64,000 bases of DNA from Alcaligenaceae bacterium (GTDB lineage Bacteria > Pseudomonadota > Gammaproteobacteria > Burkholderiales > Burkholderiaceae_B), in NCBI GenBank assembly GCA_030538235.1, contig JAUNUJ010000004.1:62001-126000 (forward strand). The letters are read 5' to 3'. Positions 44,597-54,765 of this stretch are shown one piece after another. The stretch's first letter is position 1, and each line of letters opens with the position of its first letter. The notes under the pieces were generated by a model that did not search any database, was not told where the DNA came from, and worked only from the letters and a program-made list of their open reading frames with translations. The position numbers and the translations under genes are program-made.

Positions 44597-45673
44597 TTAG
44601 AGCTTTTTTTCTAATTCTTGTATTCTTCTGCGTAATTTATATAAATGCTTAATCACGGCAGCATTTTTTTGCCACTCGCTATGCTCTTCAATAGGATAAG
44701 CGGACGTGTAACGACCGGGTTTATTGATGCTTGACATGACACCGGTCGCACCTGAAATATGCACATCATCGGCTAGCTCCAGATGACCAGCCAACATAGC
44801 GGCTCCGGCCAATGTACAACGCTTACCGATGATACTTGAGCCGGCAATACCAACGCAGGCAGCCATCGCCGTGTGATCGCCGATAACACAGTTGTGACCG
44901 ATCATGATTTGATTGTCCAACTTAACGCCATTGCCAATAATGGTGTCGCCTAAAGCACCACGGTCAATAGCGGTACAAACACCTATCTCAACGTCGTTAC
45001 CAACCACTACATTGCCGAATTGAGCGATTCGGCACCAGGCACCCTTTTCGATGGTGTTATCCGGTGCAAAACCGAAACCATCAGCTCCCAAGGTCGCATG
45101 ACTATGCAGGAGACCGCGATCGCCAATTTGAGTACCCCGATATAGCGTCACATGGGGATGAAGACGCGTGTCCTTACCGATGCTGGAGTTTTTGCCAATC
45201 ACACAGTGCGCACCAATGACCGAGCCGGCACCAATTCGAACGCCCTCTTCGATCACTACATAGGGTCCAATTGCCACACCATCAGCAATCTCGGCTGAAT
45301 CATGAATAACTGCAGTAGGATGAATTACTTTAGGAACAAGATCAATGCGAGCATCATCAAAGTAATGTGAGATGCGCGCATATAATAGATAAGGATCCTC
45401 ACAGACCACCACAGCAAAAGGCACTGTTGCAGTTAGTTTCTCAACCCCTTCTTGAGGAAGAATGACGGCTGCTGCCTTAGTTTCCATAAGTAAATTAAAC
45501 ATACGTGGATTAGACAAAAAGCTAATCTGAGTTTCTGTCGCATGTGACAAGGAGCCCAAGCCGCTAATTTCAGGCATCGATTGATCCGACGCTTTTTTTA
45601 GTGCATAAGGGACACCCTCGGTATTAACTTGTTCTAATAACTGATCTAATGGAAGGCTAAGATTTTGTGACAT
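44597..45673 (-). CDS. lpxD: UDP-3-O-acylglucosamine N-acyltransferase
   Basis: A 358-residue acyltransferase, the third step of lipid A synthesis. An N-terminal uridine-binding domain (LGSLSHATETQISFLSNPRM) precedes a hexapeptide beta-helix with the catalytic His region GHNCVIGDHTAMAACVGIAGSS. It ends in a C-terminal helix (NAAVIKHLYKLRRRIQELEKKL). It follows ompH by ten bases. Confidence 0.96.
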   Translation of the reverse strand: MSQNLSLPLDQLLEQVNTEGVPYALKKASDQSMPEISGLGSLSHATETQISFLSNPRMFNLLMETKAAAVILPQEGVEKLTATVPFAVVVCEDPYLLYARISHYFDDARIDLVPKVIHPTAVIHDSAEIADGVAIGPYVVIEEGVRIGAGSVIGAHCVIGKNSSIGKDTRLHPHVTLYRGTQIGDRGLLHSHATLGADGFGFAPDNTIEKGAWCRIAQFGNVVVGNDVEIGVCTAIDRGALGDTIIGNGVKLDNQIMIGHNCVIGDHTAMAACVGIAGSSIIGKRCTLAGAAMLAGHLELADDVHISGATGVMSSINKPGRYTSAYPIEEHSEWQKNAAVIKHLYKLRRRIQELEKKL

Positions 45674-45683
45674 AAGAAATTAA

Positions 45684-46250
45684 TTATTTTTTATCTAAAA
45701 CTTCAATAACTTTATCGGTAATATCAATACGCTCGCTAACAGTAACTGCATCCTGCAGAATCAAGTCGTAACCCTCTTCGGCTGCCAACTCATGGATAGC
45801 GACGTTAGCTTTTTCTACGATAGTTGAGAAAGCGTCATTGCGACGACGGTTGAAGTCTTCTTGGAATTCGCGACGCTTACGTTGTAAATCCGTGTCCAAA
45901 TCAGTCAATTCACGCTGAGCTTTTGCACGGTCGGCATCAGACATCACAGGTGCGTTTTTCTCGAAATCTTCGTACTTAGTACGTAAACTATCAGCTAATT
46001 GTTGTAATTCTTCATCGCGCTTGCTGAATTCGCCTTCGATTTGTTCTTGCGCTTCTTTGGCGGGTTTAGAGTCACGAAGAATTTTCTCGGTATTTACAAA
46101 ACCGATTTTAATCCCTTCGACCGTGGTCGGAGCGGCTGCGTCTTGGGCTAAAGCTGAAGGAGCTAGAGCAAAGGAGGCTGCTACTGATGTTGCCACTAAA
46201 AGCGCTTGTAATTTACGCAAAACGAAATGTTGATTTGACGTATTATTCAT
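45684..46250 (-). CDS. ompH: Periplasmic chaperone OmpH/Skp
   Basis: A 188-residue protein with a signal peptide (LLVATSVAASFALAPSALAQ) and a long alpha-helical, charged coiled-coil region (about residues 65-150) typical of the Skp tentacles. The family pattern IGFVNTEKILRDSKPAK is near the mature N terminus. It holds unfolded outer-membrane proteins on the way to BamA, whose gene lies just upstream. An inverted repeat lies in the 119 bases between the two. Confidence 0.93.
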   Translation of the reverse strand: MNNTSNQHFVLRKLQALLVATSVAASFALAPSALAQDAAAPTTVEGIKIGFVNTEKILRDSKPAKEAQEQIEGEFSKRDEELQQLADSLRTKYEDFEKNAPVMSDADRAKAQRELTDLDTDLQRKRREFQEDFNRRRNDAFSTIVEKANVAIHELAAEEGYDLILQDAVTVSERIDITDKVIEVLDKK

Positions 46251-46284
46251 CTAAAAAATACCCCTGATTGAATTGATTTTAAAG

Positions 46285-46335
46285 GCGATGATTCTATATA
46301 AAAATAACATGATATTGACTTTAAAGAATCATCGC
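46285..46335 (-). terminator. Inverted repeat between bamA and ompH
   Basis: GCGATGATTCT (46285-46295) and AGAATCATCGC (46325-46335) form an 11-bp perfect stem around 29 bases. On the minus strand it is followed by CTTTAAAAT rather than a full T-run, so it may act as a partial terminator, or as an mRNA-end stabiliser setting different levels for bamA and ompH. Confidence 0.45.
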
Positions 46336-46369
46336 TAATATTTTTAAACCGTTTGTAACTATTTAGCTT

Positions 46370-48760
46370 TTAGAAAGAAGTACCAATTTGGAACTGGAAC
46401 TGCTGCTTCTCATCACCCGGTTTGGCACTGATTGGTCTAGCATAAGAGATTTCCAATGGACCTAATGGCGATTGCCACGACAAGCCCACACCGGCGGAGT
46501 AACGCCAACCACAAGGGTCCTGAACAATGCCGCCGTATTGGCTATTACCCGTATAGCATGTACTGGAGCCCGTCGTACTGACCTTGCCGGCGTCGGCAAA
46601 GACAAACCAACGTAAGGTCCTGTCTTGGTTAGTACCTGGGAATGGTAAGTAAAGCTGGACGTTTGCCAGAACACGACTGGAACCACCCAGATAGTCACCC
46701 GATACCGGGTCACGAGGACCTAAAGAAGCACCCTCATAGCCTCTGACTGAGCCAATACCCCCACCGTACATATTTTTAATAACAGGGAATGGTTTGTTTT
46801 TATTGAAAGAACGACCATAATCCACTGAGGCATTAAACGCTAAGGTAAAGCTTTTGCCTAAAGGCAAATAGTACTGAGCCGAAGCACTGGTCAACCAGTA
46901 GCTCAAGTCGCCTAAACCGACTACCGCATCCAAACTGGTACGGTAACCACGAGTTGGCGCTAACGCGCTGTCACGAGTATCTTTAGTCCAACCTGCATTG
47001 AGTAAAAAGACATTGCTCGTTTCACCATAATGATCAACGAATTCACGATAAGCTCTAGGAATAACGACATAACCGAGGTTATCTTCTTTAGGCAAGGTCA
47101 CGCGGTTTTGCTCGAAAGTCGCGCCTAAGAACACTCGGTCATTTTCTGAAATAGGCACCCCGAAATTCATACCGAAACCGTAAGTACGGATTCGATAGGT
47201 TCGCTCGTCCTGATCATAAACGAAGTCATTATAAGGTCGATTTTCACGGAAATACAAAGACGTGGTACGACTGATACCGCTACTAGTGAAATAAGGATCA
47301 GTGTGCTGCAAGACCGCGGCACGATTATAGCGTCCAGTATTGATCTGCAAGCCTAAGTCGGTACCTGAGCCAAAGACGTTGTCTTGGTTAATACCGGCCA
47401 TAAAGGATAATTTATCAGTTGAACCATAGCCCACACCTAGGTTAATCATACCAGTAGGCTTTTCTCTGACGTCTACATTGATATCAACCTGGTCAGCGGT
47501 GCCCGGAACCGGCACTTGGGTAATATCAACGGTATTAAAATAGCCCAGACGGTCAATACGATCTCTGGATGTGCCTAGACGCGCCTCGTCATACCAAGCA
47601 GATTCTTGTTGGCGCATTTCGCGACGAATTACTTGGTCACGGGTTCGTACGTTACCGCCGATATTAATACGACGTACATAAATACGATTGCCCGGGTTTA
47701 CAAAATACGTGACATCAACCTGCTGAGTTTCTGGATCTGTGATCGGATGAACATTGACATCTGCCAGTGCATAACCTAACTCACCCAAGCGCGACTGAAT
47801 ACGACGGACTGTTTCTTGGGCACGGCTATTATCAAAGGTTTGTCCCTCACGCTGAACAATCATGCCACGGAGCTCTTCATTTAGGCCCATCAAATCGCCG
47901 GCTAACTGCTGTTTGCGAATCGTATAAGGTTGACCCTCGTTGACAGTGAAATTAAGTGCGATATCACTGCGATCGGTTGAAATACTGACTTGCGGCTCGC
48001 TGATACGAAAATCTAGATAACCGCGATTCAGATAGAAGTTACGTAAATTTTGCGTGTCTTGCTCCAAGCCTTCGCGAGTAAAGCGATGACTACCGGTAAA
48101 CCAAGTCATATAACCCGGCGTCGTTTGTATCATCTGCTTGCGTAAGGTAGAAGAACTGTAAGCTGAATTACCAACAAAGTTAATGTCACTAATTCGTGCG
48201 CGACCACCCTCTTGGACCTGGAAACTGACACCGACTCGATTGCCGGGCAATGGCGTCAAGGTGTGATCAATCGTCGCACCGTAGTGACCCTTAAGGATGT
48301 ATTGTGAGCGTATCTCATCCTTGGCTCGATCCAGTAAAGCAGGATCTAAGGCGCGACCCTCGCCGAAACCGACCTCAAGTAGAGACGTGTTTAACTGCTT
48401 GTCATTAAAGGCATTCATGCCCTCATAAATTAATGAGGTGATAATCGGACGCTCAACCACTTGAATATCAATAATACGATTGCGCGTACTGATATTGATA
48501 TCATCGAACAAACCGGTAGCATAAAGACGACGAACGGTATCAGTGGCCTGTTCCTCTGTAAATGTACCGCCTACACCTACCGGCAAATAGCTAAAGACCA
48601 TCCCCGGCTCAGCGCTTTGTAAACCTGTAACACGAATATCCTGCACAACGAAAGGTGAAAAAGCAAGACTTTTCAGTGGCAATAGAACAGCCAATGAAAG
48701 TGCTGATAAATTCAATGCTAAGGATTTTTTGTTATGGGTAAAGTTTGAGCGTATACGCAT
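46370..48760 (-). CDS. bamA: Outer-membrane assembly factor BamA
   Basis: A 796-residue Omp85 protein, the core of the complex that folds beta-barrels into the outer membrane. A signal peptide (ending near SLA) is followed by five POTRA domains (about residues 30-410, starting FVVQDIRVTGLQ) and a 16-strand barrel. The loop-6 VRGYEGASLG motif, WQSPLGPLEISYARP and a terminal aromatic (QFQIGTSF) are present. The start is at 48760 with AAGGAT five to six bases upstream; the longer frame to 48814 is not supported. Confidence 0.96.
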   Translation of the reverse strand: MRIRSNFTHNKKSLALNLSALSLAVLLPLKSLAFSPFVVQDIRVTGLQSAEPGMVFSYLPVGVGGTFTEEQATDTVRRLYATGLFDDINISTRNRIIDIQVVERPIITSLIYEGMNAFNDKQLNTSLLEVGFGEGRALDPALLDRAKDEIRSQYILKGHYGATIDHTLTPLPGNRVGVSFQVQEGGRARISDINFVGNSAYSSSTLRKQMIQTTPGYMTWFTGSHRFTREGLEQDTQNLRNFYLNRGYLDFRISEPQVSISTDRSDIALNFTVNEGQPYTIRKQQLAGDLMGLNEELRGMIVQREGQTFDNSRAQETVRRIQSRLGELGYALADVNVHPITDPETQQVDVTYFVNPGNRIYVRRINIGGNVRTRDQVIRREMRQQESAWYDEARLGTSRDRIDRLGYFNTVDITQVPVPGTADQVDINVDVREKPTGMINLGVGYGSTDKLSFMAGINQDNVFGSGTDLGLQINTGRYNRAAVLQHTDPYFTSSGISRTTSLYFRENRPYNDFVYDQDERTYRIRTYGFGMNFGVPISENDRVFLGATFEQNRVTLPKEDNLGYVVIPRAYREFVDHYGETSNVFLLNAGWTKDTRDSALAPTRGYRTSLDAVVGLGDLSYWLTSASAQYYLPLGKSFTLAFNASVDYGRSFNKNKPFPVIKNMYGGGIGSVRGYEGASLGPRDPVSGDYLGGSSRVLANVQLYLPFPGTNQDRTLRWFVFADAGKVSTTGSSTCYTGNSQYGGIVQDPCGWRYSAGVGLSWQSPLGPLEISYARPISAKPGDEKQQFQFQIGTSF

Positions 48761-48929
48761 TAACAATCCTTTATGTTTAAGAAAACTGCCTAATGACAAA
48801 AGCCAACATGGCATAAATTAAAAAGCTAATTCGTAATTTTATGACAAATTAACTAATATTGTTAGCAAAGTTAATAGATGAGTAAAACTACTCAATTATG
48901 CCATTGATTAAGGGCTATTTAGGCTTTTT

Positions 48930-50372
48930 TTATAAAAGTCTAAAAATATCGCTAGTAAAGGCCAAGACCATTAACATCAGCAACAATAAATAGCCAGCCG
49001 CATGAATCTGACGGAGTACATTTTCAGGCAAAGGCCTACCTCGTACCCCCTCAATCAGACAAATAACCATTTGACCGCCATCCAATGCCGGAATAGGAAG
49101 TAAATTCAAGACACCAATGCTCAGGCTGATTAAGGCAATAAATGAGATAAATGGCCAAACCCCTGCCTGTGCAACTTTACCTGAATAATCGGCAATGGTG
49201 ATAGGGCCGCTTAAATTACGCCAAGAAACATCACCGCTGATAATTCTGCCCACCACATTTAATGACATCGTTGCTAAATTATACGTTTTCTCAACCGCAC
49301 GACTAACACTCTGCAGCGGACCATAACGCACGGTCATGGTTGGCAAATCCGCGGAGAGACGAATGCCAGCGCGACCAATGCTATGTTCGTCCTGAATCAC
49401 CGTATCCGGTGTAATCTCTAAATTAAAGTCTGCTTGTTGGCGCTCAACATTCAGACAAAGTCGTTGCCCGGGGTGCTCTCTTAAGGCCTGCATCAAAGCA
49501 GACAAGCTAAAATCCTGAGACAATTGCTCATGGTCACTTGTACTCGCCTGATGACTGAGTGCGGAACAAAAGCCCTTAATAACATCACCCTCTCGCACAC
49601 CGGCTCTGGTCGCCGCGCTATCAGCAACTACCTCTATGACTTTAACCCTAGACGTGTCGATAAACAGACCGCTCTCGCGCATCAAGTCACGATTTTCCAA
49701 GGTGCCATCGACAGCGTTAAAACGAATCGTCAAACTTTCCTTGGGATAGGCTGCAAGTTGTTGCTCTAGATCGCGAATATGTTCAGGCAACGACTGACTA
49801 TCCAGATTGCGCACCACACTTAATTGCGCCTCGCGCCCAAAATGTATCGGATCCAGTAAGGCCTCGTTTAACTGAGACCAACTATAGACTGCGGTGCCAT
49901 TTACCTCAGTTATCAAGTCATGGCGACTCAAACCGGCATCTGCAGCCGCTGAAGCGACCGGGGGCTCAGCTAGAATCGCCACGACTTCTTGCTCACCCTT
50001 GAGGTTAAGGCCGGTATAAATCAAAATGGCTAAGATAAAGCTAAAGATTGGACCAGCAGCAAAAACCACAAAACGATGCCAAGGCGTTACCGCTTCAATT
50101 GGTTTGCCAGGCAAACCTCCGGCTTGATCCATCAACTTACTGTATTGTTCAGACTCAATCGACAGAGGCCTAACATAACCACCTAAGGGCAAGGAACTGA
50201 GCGCCCATTCACAGCCGCGACGATCGGTTTTTTTATAAATAACGTTGCCAAAACCCAATGAAAATCGCTCGACATGAATACCGAACAGACGACACGCAAG
50301 ATAATGTCCCCATTCGTGAAAAACGACGACAATACTGATAGTAACTAAAAAGCTTAGGATGGTTGTGAGCAT
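48930..50372 (-). CDS. rseP: Site-2 protease RseP
   Basis: A 480-residue intramembrane zinc metalloprotease. The active site HEWGH is in helix 1 (VVVFHEWGHYLACRLFGI) and the third ligand Asp is in LLPIPALDGGQM. Between them lie two PDZ domains (about 130-320). It completes regulated proteolysis of anti-sigma factors such as RseA. This matters here because the fused sigma/anti-sigma protein near 13 kb would need such an enzyme to be freed from the membrane. It lies between dxr and bamA, the conserved order. Confidence 0.95.
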   Translation of the reverse strand: MLTTILSFLVTISIVVVFHEWGHYLACRLFGIHVERFSLGFGNVIYKKTDRRGCEWALSSLPLGGYVRPLSIESEQYSKLMDQAGGLPGKPIEAVTPWHRFVVFAAGPIFSFILAILIYTGLNLKGEQEVVAILAEPPVASAAADAGLSRHDLITEVNGTAVYSWSQLNEALLDPIHFGREAQLSVVRNLDSQSLPEHIRDLEQQLAAYPKESLTIRFNAVDGTLENRDLMRESGLFIDTSRVKVIEVVADSAATRAGVREGDVIKGFCSALSHQASTSDHEQLSQDFSLSALMQALREHPGQRLCLNVERQQADFNLEITPDTVIQDEHSIGRAGIRLSADLPTMTVRYGPLQSVSRAVEKTYNLATMSLNVVGRIISGDVSWRNLSGPITIADYSGKVAQAGVWPFISFIALISLSIGVLNLLPIPALDGGQMVICLIEGVRGRPLPENVLRQIHAAGYLLLLMLMVLAFTSDIFRLL

Positions 50373-50423
50373 GAAAAAATATATTGACTTGGTCCTATGA
50401 ATGGGTCAAGCCATGAAATGGTT

Positions 50424-51599
50424 TTAGGTGTATTGATGTAATTGCTCGGCAGACTTAACCCTGACTTCATGGTCAAAGGCATGCACTGCCTCAATTGAAT
50501 CGACTGTTTGCGACCAGTTTTGTTCCAACATACTGTTAATTAGACGCGGAATATCAGTAAACTTGATCTGATTAGTTAAAAATGCCTCGACGGCGACTTC
50601 ATTACTGCCATTAAGTACAATAGTACTCTCTTGCCCTGCAGCCATCGCCTGATAAGCCAGTGCTAAGCAGGGATAACGCGCCAAATCCGGCAATCGAAAA
50701 TTGAGTTGGGACAATTGGCTTAGATCAAACTCCGGCGCCTGATTTGTCACCCGCTGCGGATAAGCCAAGGCATAAGAAATCGGGATGCGCATATCTGAGT
50801 GACCTAATTGGGCAATCATCGAGCCGTCATGATAATGTACCATCGAGTGAACAACACTCTCAGGATGCACAACCACCTTAATTTGTTCTAATGGCATATC
50901 AAATAGCCACTTTGCCTCAATCACTTCAAGACCTTTATTGAGCATAGTAGCCGAATCCACAGAGATTTTTCTACCCATAGACCAATTGGGATGCTTGCAG
51001 GCTTGTTCCGGGGTGACAGCGTCTAACAAAGAAATATCGGTATCTCTGAAAGGGCCTCCTGACGCAGTCAAAATAATTTGTTTGATTTCAGCGCGCTTAA
51101 TCGGATTAGGCAAACATTGGAAAATCGCATTGTGCTCGCTATCAATAGGCAGTAATTCAGCACCACTTTGCTTTACTGCTTGCATAAAAAGCTGACCGGA
51201 GGCCACTAAGGCCTCTTTATTGGCTAAGAGGATGCGCTTGCCTGCCTGTGCTGCAGCATAGGCCGATGCAAGACCTGCGGTGCCGACAATTGCGCAAACA
51301 ACGGTATCGACTTCGCTATCGACTGCTGTCTGTACCAAGGCCTCAGAACCGATACGAATTTCCGGTAATTTTATCTCGCTAGGCCATTGTGAGACAAACT
51401 TTTGCTTAGCCTCGTCAGTCGGCAAAATCAAAACCTTGGGTTTATGCTTTAAACTTAATTCAATTAACTTTTTAACTTGATTAAAAGCACTCATGGCATA
51501 CACTTCAAAAGCTTCAGGGTGACTTGCAACCACATCCAATGTACTTTCACCGATGGAACCGGTGGCGCCAAATAAGCAAATACGTTGAGCTCTTGCCAT
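50424..51599 (-). CDS. dxr: 1-deoxy-D-xylulose-5-phosphate reductoisomerase
   Basis: A 391-residue NADPH-dependent enzyme, the second step of the MEP isoprenoid pathway. The Rossmann start LFGATGSIGESTLDV, LANKEALVASGQLFM, PIDSEHNAIFQCL, and the flexible loop with NWSMGRKISVDSATMLNKGLEVIEA (Ser, Asn, Lys, Glu metal/substrate site) are all present. It feeds uppS, three genes upstream in the same block. Confidence 0.96.
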   Translation of the reverse strand: MARAQRICLFGATGSIGESTLDVVASHPEAFEVYAMSAFNQVKKLIELSLKHKPKVLILPTDEAKQKFVSQWPSEIKLPEIRIGSEALVQTAVDSEVDTVVCAIVGTAGLASAYAAAQAGKRILLANKEALVASGQLFMQAVKQSGAELLPIDSEHNAIFQCLPNPIKRAEIKQIILTASGGPFRDTDISLLDAVTPEQACKHPNWSMGRKISVDSATMLNKGLEVIEAKWLFDMPLEQIKVVVHPESVVHSMVHYHDGSMIAQLGHSDMRIPISYALAYPQRVTNQAPEFDLSQLSQLNFRLPDLARYPCLALAYQAMAAGQESTIVLNGSNEVAVEAFLTNQIKFTDIPRLINSMLEQNWSQTVDSIEAVHAFDHEVRVKSAEQLHQYT

Positions 51600-51620
51600 C
51601 TTGATAACCCCTAAGTCTTC

Positions 51621-52502
51621 TTATGCTAGAAAAATATAAATCAATAAAAAAGTCATTGGTGTGACGACTAATGCCGAATCTAGTCGATCCCAAACACCAC
51701 CGTGACCGGGTAAAATCTTGCTTGAATCCTTGAGACCTGCCCGTCGCTTCATGAGTGATTCATATAAGTCACCCATAATAGAATACACCGTCAAAACCAC
51801 AGCACTCAGCAACACAACCAAGAGATTGCTTTCAGCTAATAAAATCCCCCCAAAAGAGTTTGGACTCAAATAGGCACTTATCACTAACCAAATAGTTGCT
51901 GCCACAATGCCACAAATCGCGCCTGAGCGAGTTTTGCCGGGACTGATAGCAGGAGCTAACTTAGCGCCGCCAAAGTGACGACCACCAAAATAAGCAAAAC
52001 TATCGGCACACCAAATTAGAATAAAATAAGAAAATACAAACCAGGCACCTAAGTACTGTACAAAAACGACTAATGATAAGGCCGTTGAAGAAACAGCTAT
52101 CAGACCGAATAAACTATGAAATAGATAGTAGTCTTTGTGCTCTGTTTGTGCATTTTTTAAGATAAATGGAATAATAAATAACCAAACAACACTACTAATC
52201 GCAGTCAATATCAAGGTCAGTTGAATCATGCCATTATCGGTAAATTGCGCAGCGACTGCACCATCATCACCGCGTGTGACTAGATTAAAGCTGAAATAAA
52301 CAATAATAATCGTCAATACAGCGGCAACACCATAGGCCGGAGCCTTGAGGTGCTCCGGTAAACTAATGCGCCACCATTCTGCCAGAGTTAAACCGGATGC
52401 GATAACACAAAAAACAGCAAAATAAACACTTTGTTTAAGTGACAACAGCAGGGCCAGAATTAACAATAATACGGCTGCCGTAATCAGGCGTTCACGCAAC
52501 AT
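51621..52502 (-). CDS. cdsA: Phosphatidate cytidylyltransferase CdsA
   Basis: A 293-residue polytopic inner-membrane enzyme that makes CDP-diacylglycerol from phosphatidate and CTP. The CDS signature (SLMKRRAGLKDSSKILPGHGGVWDRLDSALVVTP, here given as parts SLMKRRAGLKDSSK and GHGGVWDRLDS) ends the protein, and the cytoplasmic GGRHFGGAKLAPAISPGKT loop is typical. It starts 24 bases after uppS. Confidence 0.95.
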   Translation of the reverse strand: MLRERLITAAVLLLILALLLSLKQSVYFAVFCVIASGLTLAEWWRISLPEHLKAPAYGVAAVLTIIIVYFSFNLVTRGDDGAVAAQFTDNGMIQLTLILTAISSVVWLFIIPFILKNAQTEHKDYYLFHSLFGLIAVSSTALSLVVFVQYLGAWFVFSYFILIWCADSFAYFGGRHFGGAKLAPAISPGKTRSGAICGIVAATIWLVISAYLSPNSFGGILLAESNLLVVLLSAVVLTVYSIMGDLYESLMKRRAGLKDSSKILPGHGGVWDRLDSALVVTPMTFLLIYIFLA

Positions 52503-52526
52503 AAAACTCTCGATTAGGGAATTAAA

Positions 52527-53276
52527 TTATTTTAACAATTGAGCGCTGGTCTGACCAAAACGACGCTCACGACCGGCGTACCAAGCCAAGGCCTCATCCA
52601 AATGTTCGGACTTAATATCAGGCCAATAGGTAGGAGTAAAATACAGTTCGGTATAAGCCAATTGCCAAATCAAAAAATTGGAAATCCTCTGTTCACCACC
52701 TGTGCGCATAAAAAGATCCGGTTCGGGCGCCCAGGACATACTTAGGTACTTATCAAATTCAAGCTCATCGACAACTTGCTCAGGATGCGAACCATGCTCT
52801 TGCATATAGCGTTGAAAAGCGCTCAAGATATCCCATCGACCGCCGTAATTAGCAGCAATCGTCAAATGCAGTAAGTCATTGTCTTTAGTCTGTTCCTCGG
52901 CTTTAGCGATTAATTCTTGAATTTGAGGACTGAAGGCGGAGATATCTCCGATCACTCTAAGACGAATATTGTTTTTATCCAGAGCTTTAACTTCTTTTTG
53001 TAAAGAACGCAGAAAGAGGCGCATTAATAAATCCACCTCTTCTTTGGGGCGACGCCAATTCTCTGAACTAAAACTAAATAAAGTCAGATACTTGATGCCC
53101 TTTTCACCGCAATAACGCACCACTCGACGCACCGCATTGATGCCTCGAAGGTGTCCGGCAGTGCGCGGTAAATGTCGCTCGGTGGCCCAACGGCCATTGC
53201 CGTCCATCACCACCGCTAAATGTTGCGGGATGGCTGTCACTCCGGGCACAGCCTGTGTAGAACTAAGTTTGGACAC
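52527..53276 (-). CDS. uppS: Undecaprenyl diphosphate synthase
   Basis: A 249-residue cis-prenyltransferase that makes the C55 carrier lipid of cell-wall and O-antigen synthesis. The catalytic Asp is in [10 protein letters not shown], followed by [20 protein letters not shown] and the C-terminal [18 protein letters not shown] and [11 protein letters not shown]. The frame begins at GTG 53276; the first Met is within the conserved core, so GTG is accepted. Confidence 0.95.
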   Translation of the reverse strand: MSKLSSTQAVPGVTAIPQHLAVVMDGNGRWATERHLPRTAGHLRGINAVRRVVRYCGEKGIKYLTLFSFSSENWRRPKEEVDLLMRLFLRSLQKEVKALDKNNIRLRVIGDISAFSPQIQELIAKAEEQTKDNDLLHLTIAANYGGRWDILSAFQRYMQEHGSHPEQVVDELEFDKYLSMSWAPEPDLFMRTGGEQRISNFLIWQLAYTELYFTPTYWPDIKSEHLDEALAWYAGRERRFGQTSAQLLK

Positions 53277-53300
53277 TAAAAAGCTGAAATGACAACTGCC

Positions 53301-53861
53301 TTAGACAGTCATCACCTCTTCCTCTTTGCGAGTGATTAATTCATCAATTTCATTAACAAATTTATCAGTCAACTTTTGTACCACTTCCTGCAAACGACGC
53401 TCGTCGTCCTCAGAAATTTCCTTGTCTTTGACTAGATTTTTAAGTGTGTCATTGGCTTCGCGGCGTAAATTACGAATCGCAACCTTGGCGTCTTCACCTT
53501 CAGCGCGTACGACACGAGTTAATTCACGACGACGCTCTTCGGTTAAGGCCGGCATAGGCACACGAATTAAATCGCCAACCGGCACCGGGTTTAAACCCAA
53601 ATCCGATTCACGAATGGCTTTTTCAACCACCGAGATCATATTTTTTTCCCAAGGCTGCACACTAAGGGCACGAGCATCAATCACGCTGACGTTAGCCACT
53701 TGGGTCACCGGCACCAAAGAACCATAATAATCAACTTGCACATGATCCAATAAACCGGCATGTGCACGGCCGGTACGGATTTTGGACAGATTGCCTGATA
53801 AACTCTCGATCGACTTGCCCATACGGGTTTCTGCCGACTTAATAAGCTCACTTGTACTCAT
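53301..53861 (-). CDS. frr: Ribosome recycling factor
   Basis: A 186-residue factor that splits post-termination ribosomes with EF-G. It is a long three-helix bundle plus a small domain, with [40 protein letters not shown] and [17 protein letters not shown] all matching the family. It follows pyrH by 34 bases, in the conserved rpsB-tsf-pyrH-frr order. Confidence 0.96.
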   Translation of the reverse strand: MSTSELIKSAETRMGKSIESLSGNLSKIRTGRAHAGLLDHVQVDYYGSLVPVTQVANVSVIDARALSVQPWEKNMISVVEKAIRESDLGLNPVPVGDLIRVPMPALTEERRRELTRVVRAEGEDAKVAIRNLRREANDTLKNLVKDKEISEDDERRLQEVVQKLTDKFVNEIDELITRKEEEVMTV

Positions 53862-53895
53862 TTTATTTTATCTCTTTAATTATCAATTATTAAAA

Positions 53896-54615
53896 TTAGA
53901 CGTGGACTAAAGTACCTTCATCTTCGCCTCGGATCACACGCTCCAGTGCACCGGGTTTATTAATAGAAAATACATTGATCGGTAATTTTTGATCACGACA
54001 AAGCGCAAAAGCCGTGGCATCCATCACCTCAAGGCGCTTAGAAATCGCCTCATCGAAGCTAATACTACTATAACGGGTTGCTTTCGGATCCTTGTTAGGA
54101 TCAGCTGAATAGATACCGTCAACCTTAGTTGCTTTAAGTACGATCTCGGCGCCAATCTCCGCCCCACGCAATGCTGCCGCCGTATCGGTAGTAAAGAACG
54201 GGTTACCGGTACCACCAGCAAAGATCACGACCTTGTGTTCTTCTAAGTATCTTAGGGCTTTAGGGCGGATATAAGGTTCAACCACCTGATCAATATTGAT
54301 TGCTGATTGGACACGAGCCACGACGTCGTGGCTCTTGAGAGCATCCTGAAGGGCCAAGGCATTCATCACCGTGGCTAACATGCCCATGTAGTCGGCGGTG
54401 GCTCTATCCATGCCTTGTGCGCCGGGCGCTACGCCGCGGAAAATATTTCCGCCACCAATAACAATCGCCAGCTCCACACCCATTTTGGCGAGTTCTGCTA
54501 CATCTTGGGTCATGCGGCTAATCGTCTGTCGGTTAATACCAAAGGCATCTTCACCCATAAGAGCTTCGCCGGAGAGTTTTAATAAAACTCGTTTATAAGC
54601 AATTTCACTACTCAT
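53896..54615 (-). CDS. pyrH: UMP kinase
   Basis: A 239-residue hexameric kinase that forms UDP from UMP. The amino-acid-kinase fold has [45 protein letters not shown] and [23 protein letters not shown]. The frame is open back to 54765, across the tsf terminator, but family length and [10 protein letters not shown] fix the start at 54615. Confidence 0.96.
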   Translation of the reverse strand: MSSEIAYKRVLLKLSGEALMGEDAFGINRQTISRMTQDVAELAKMGVELAIVIGGGNIFRGVAPGAQGMDRATADYMGMLATVMNALALQDALKSHDVVARVQSAINIDQVVEPYIRPKALRYLEEHKVVIFAGGTGNPFFTTDTAAALRGAEIGAEIVLKATKVDGIYSADPNKDPKATRYSSISFDEAISKRLEVMDATAFALCRDQKLPINVFSINKPGALERVIRGEDEGTLVHV

Positions 54616-54681
54616 TTGCGCACCATATAAAAAGATTCGCCCTATTTTATCAAAGTTTAATGAGCTAATAGGGACATGCAT

Positions 54682-54712
54682 AAAAAAACCGAGATCTTGT
54701 GGATCTCGGTTT
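54682..54712 (-). terminator. Intrinsic terminator after tsf
   Basis: On the minus strand AAACCGAGATC pairs with GATCTCGGTTT around five bases and is followed by seven or eight T. It lies 54 bases after the tsf stop and before pyrH, so pyrH-frr either depends on read-through or has its own promoter. Confidence 0.9.
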
Positions 54713-54765
54713 CTGCTGTTATTAGAGTCCGTGTCATGCAGATACTCTAATAACCTCGCTGTCAA

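Noticed and set aside
54616..54765. N-terminal extension of pyrH across the tsf terminator
   Set aside because: The extra 50 residues read through a terminator hairpin and have no counterpart in UMP kinases.
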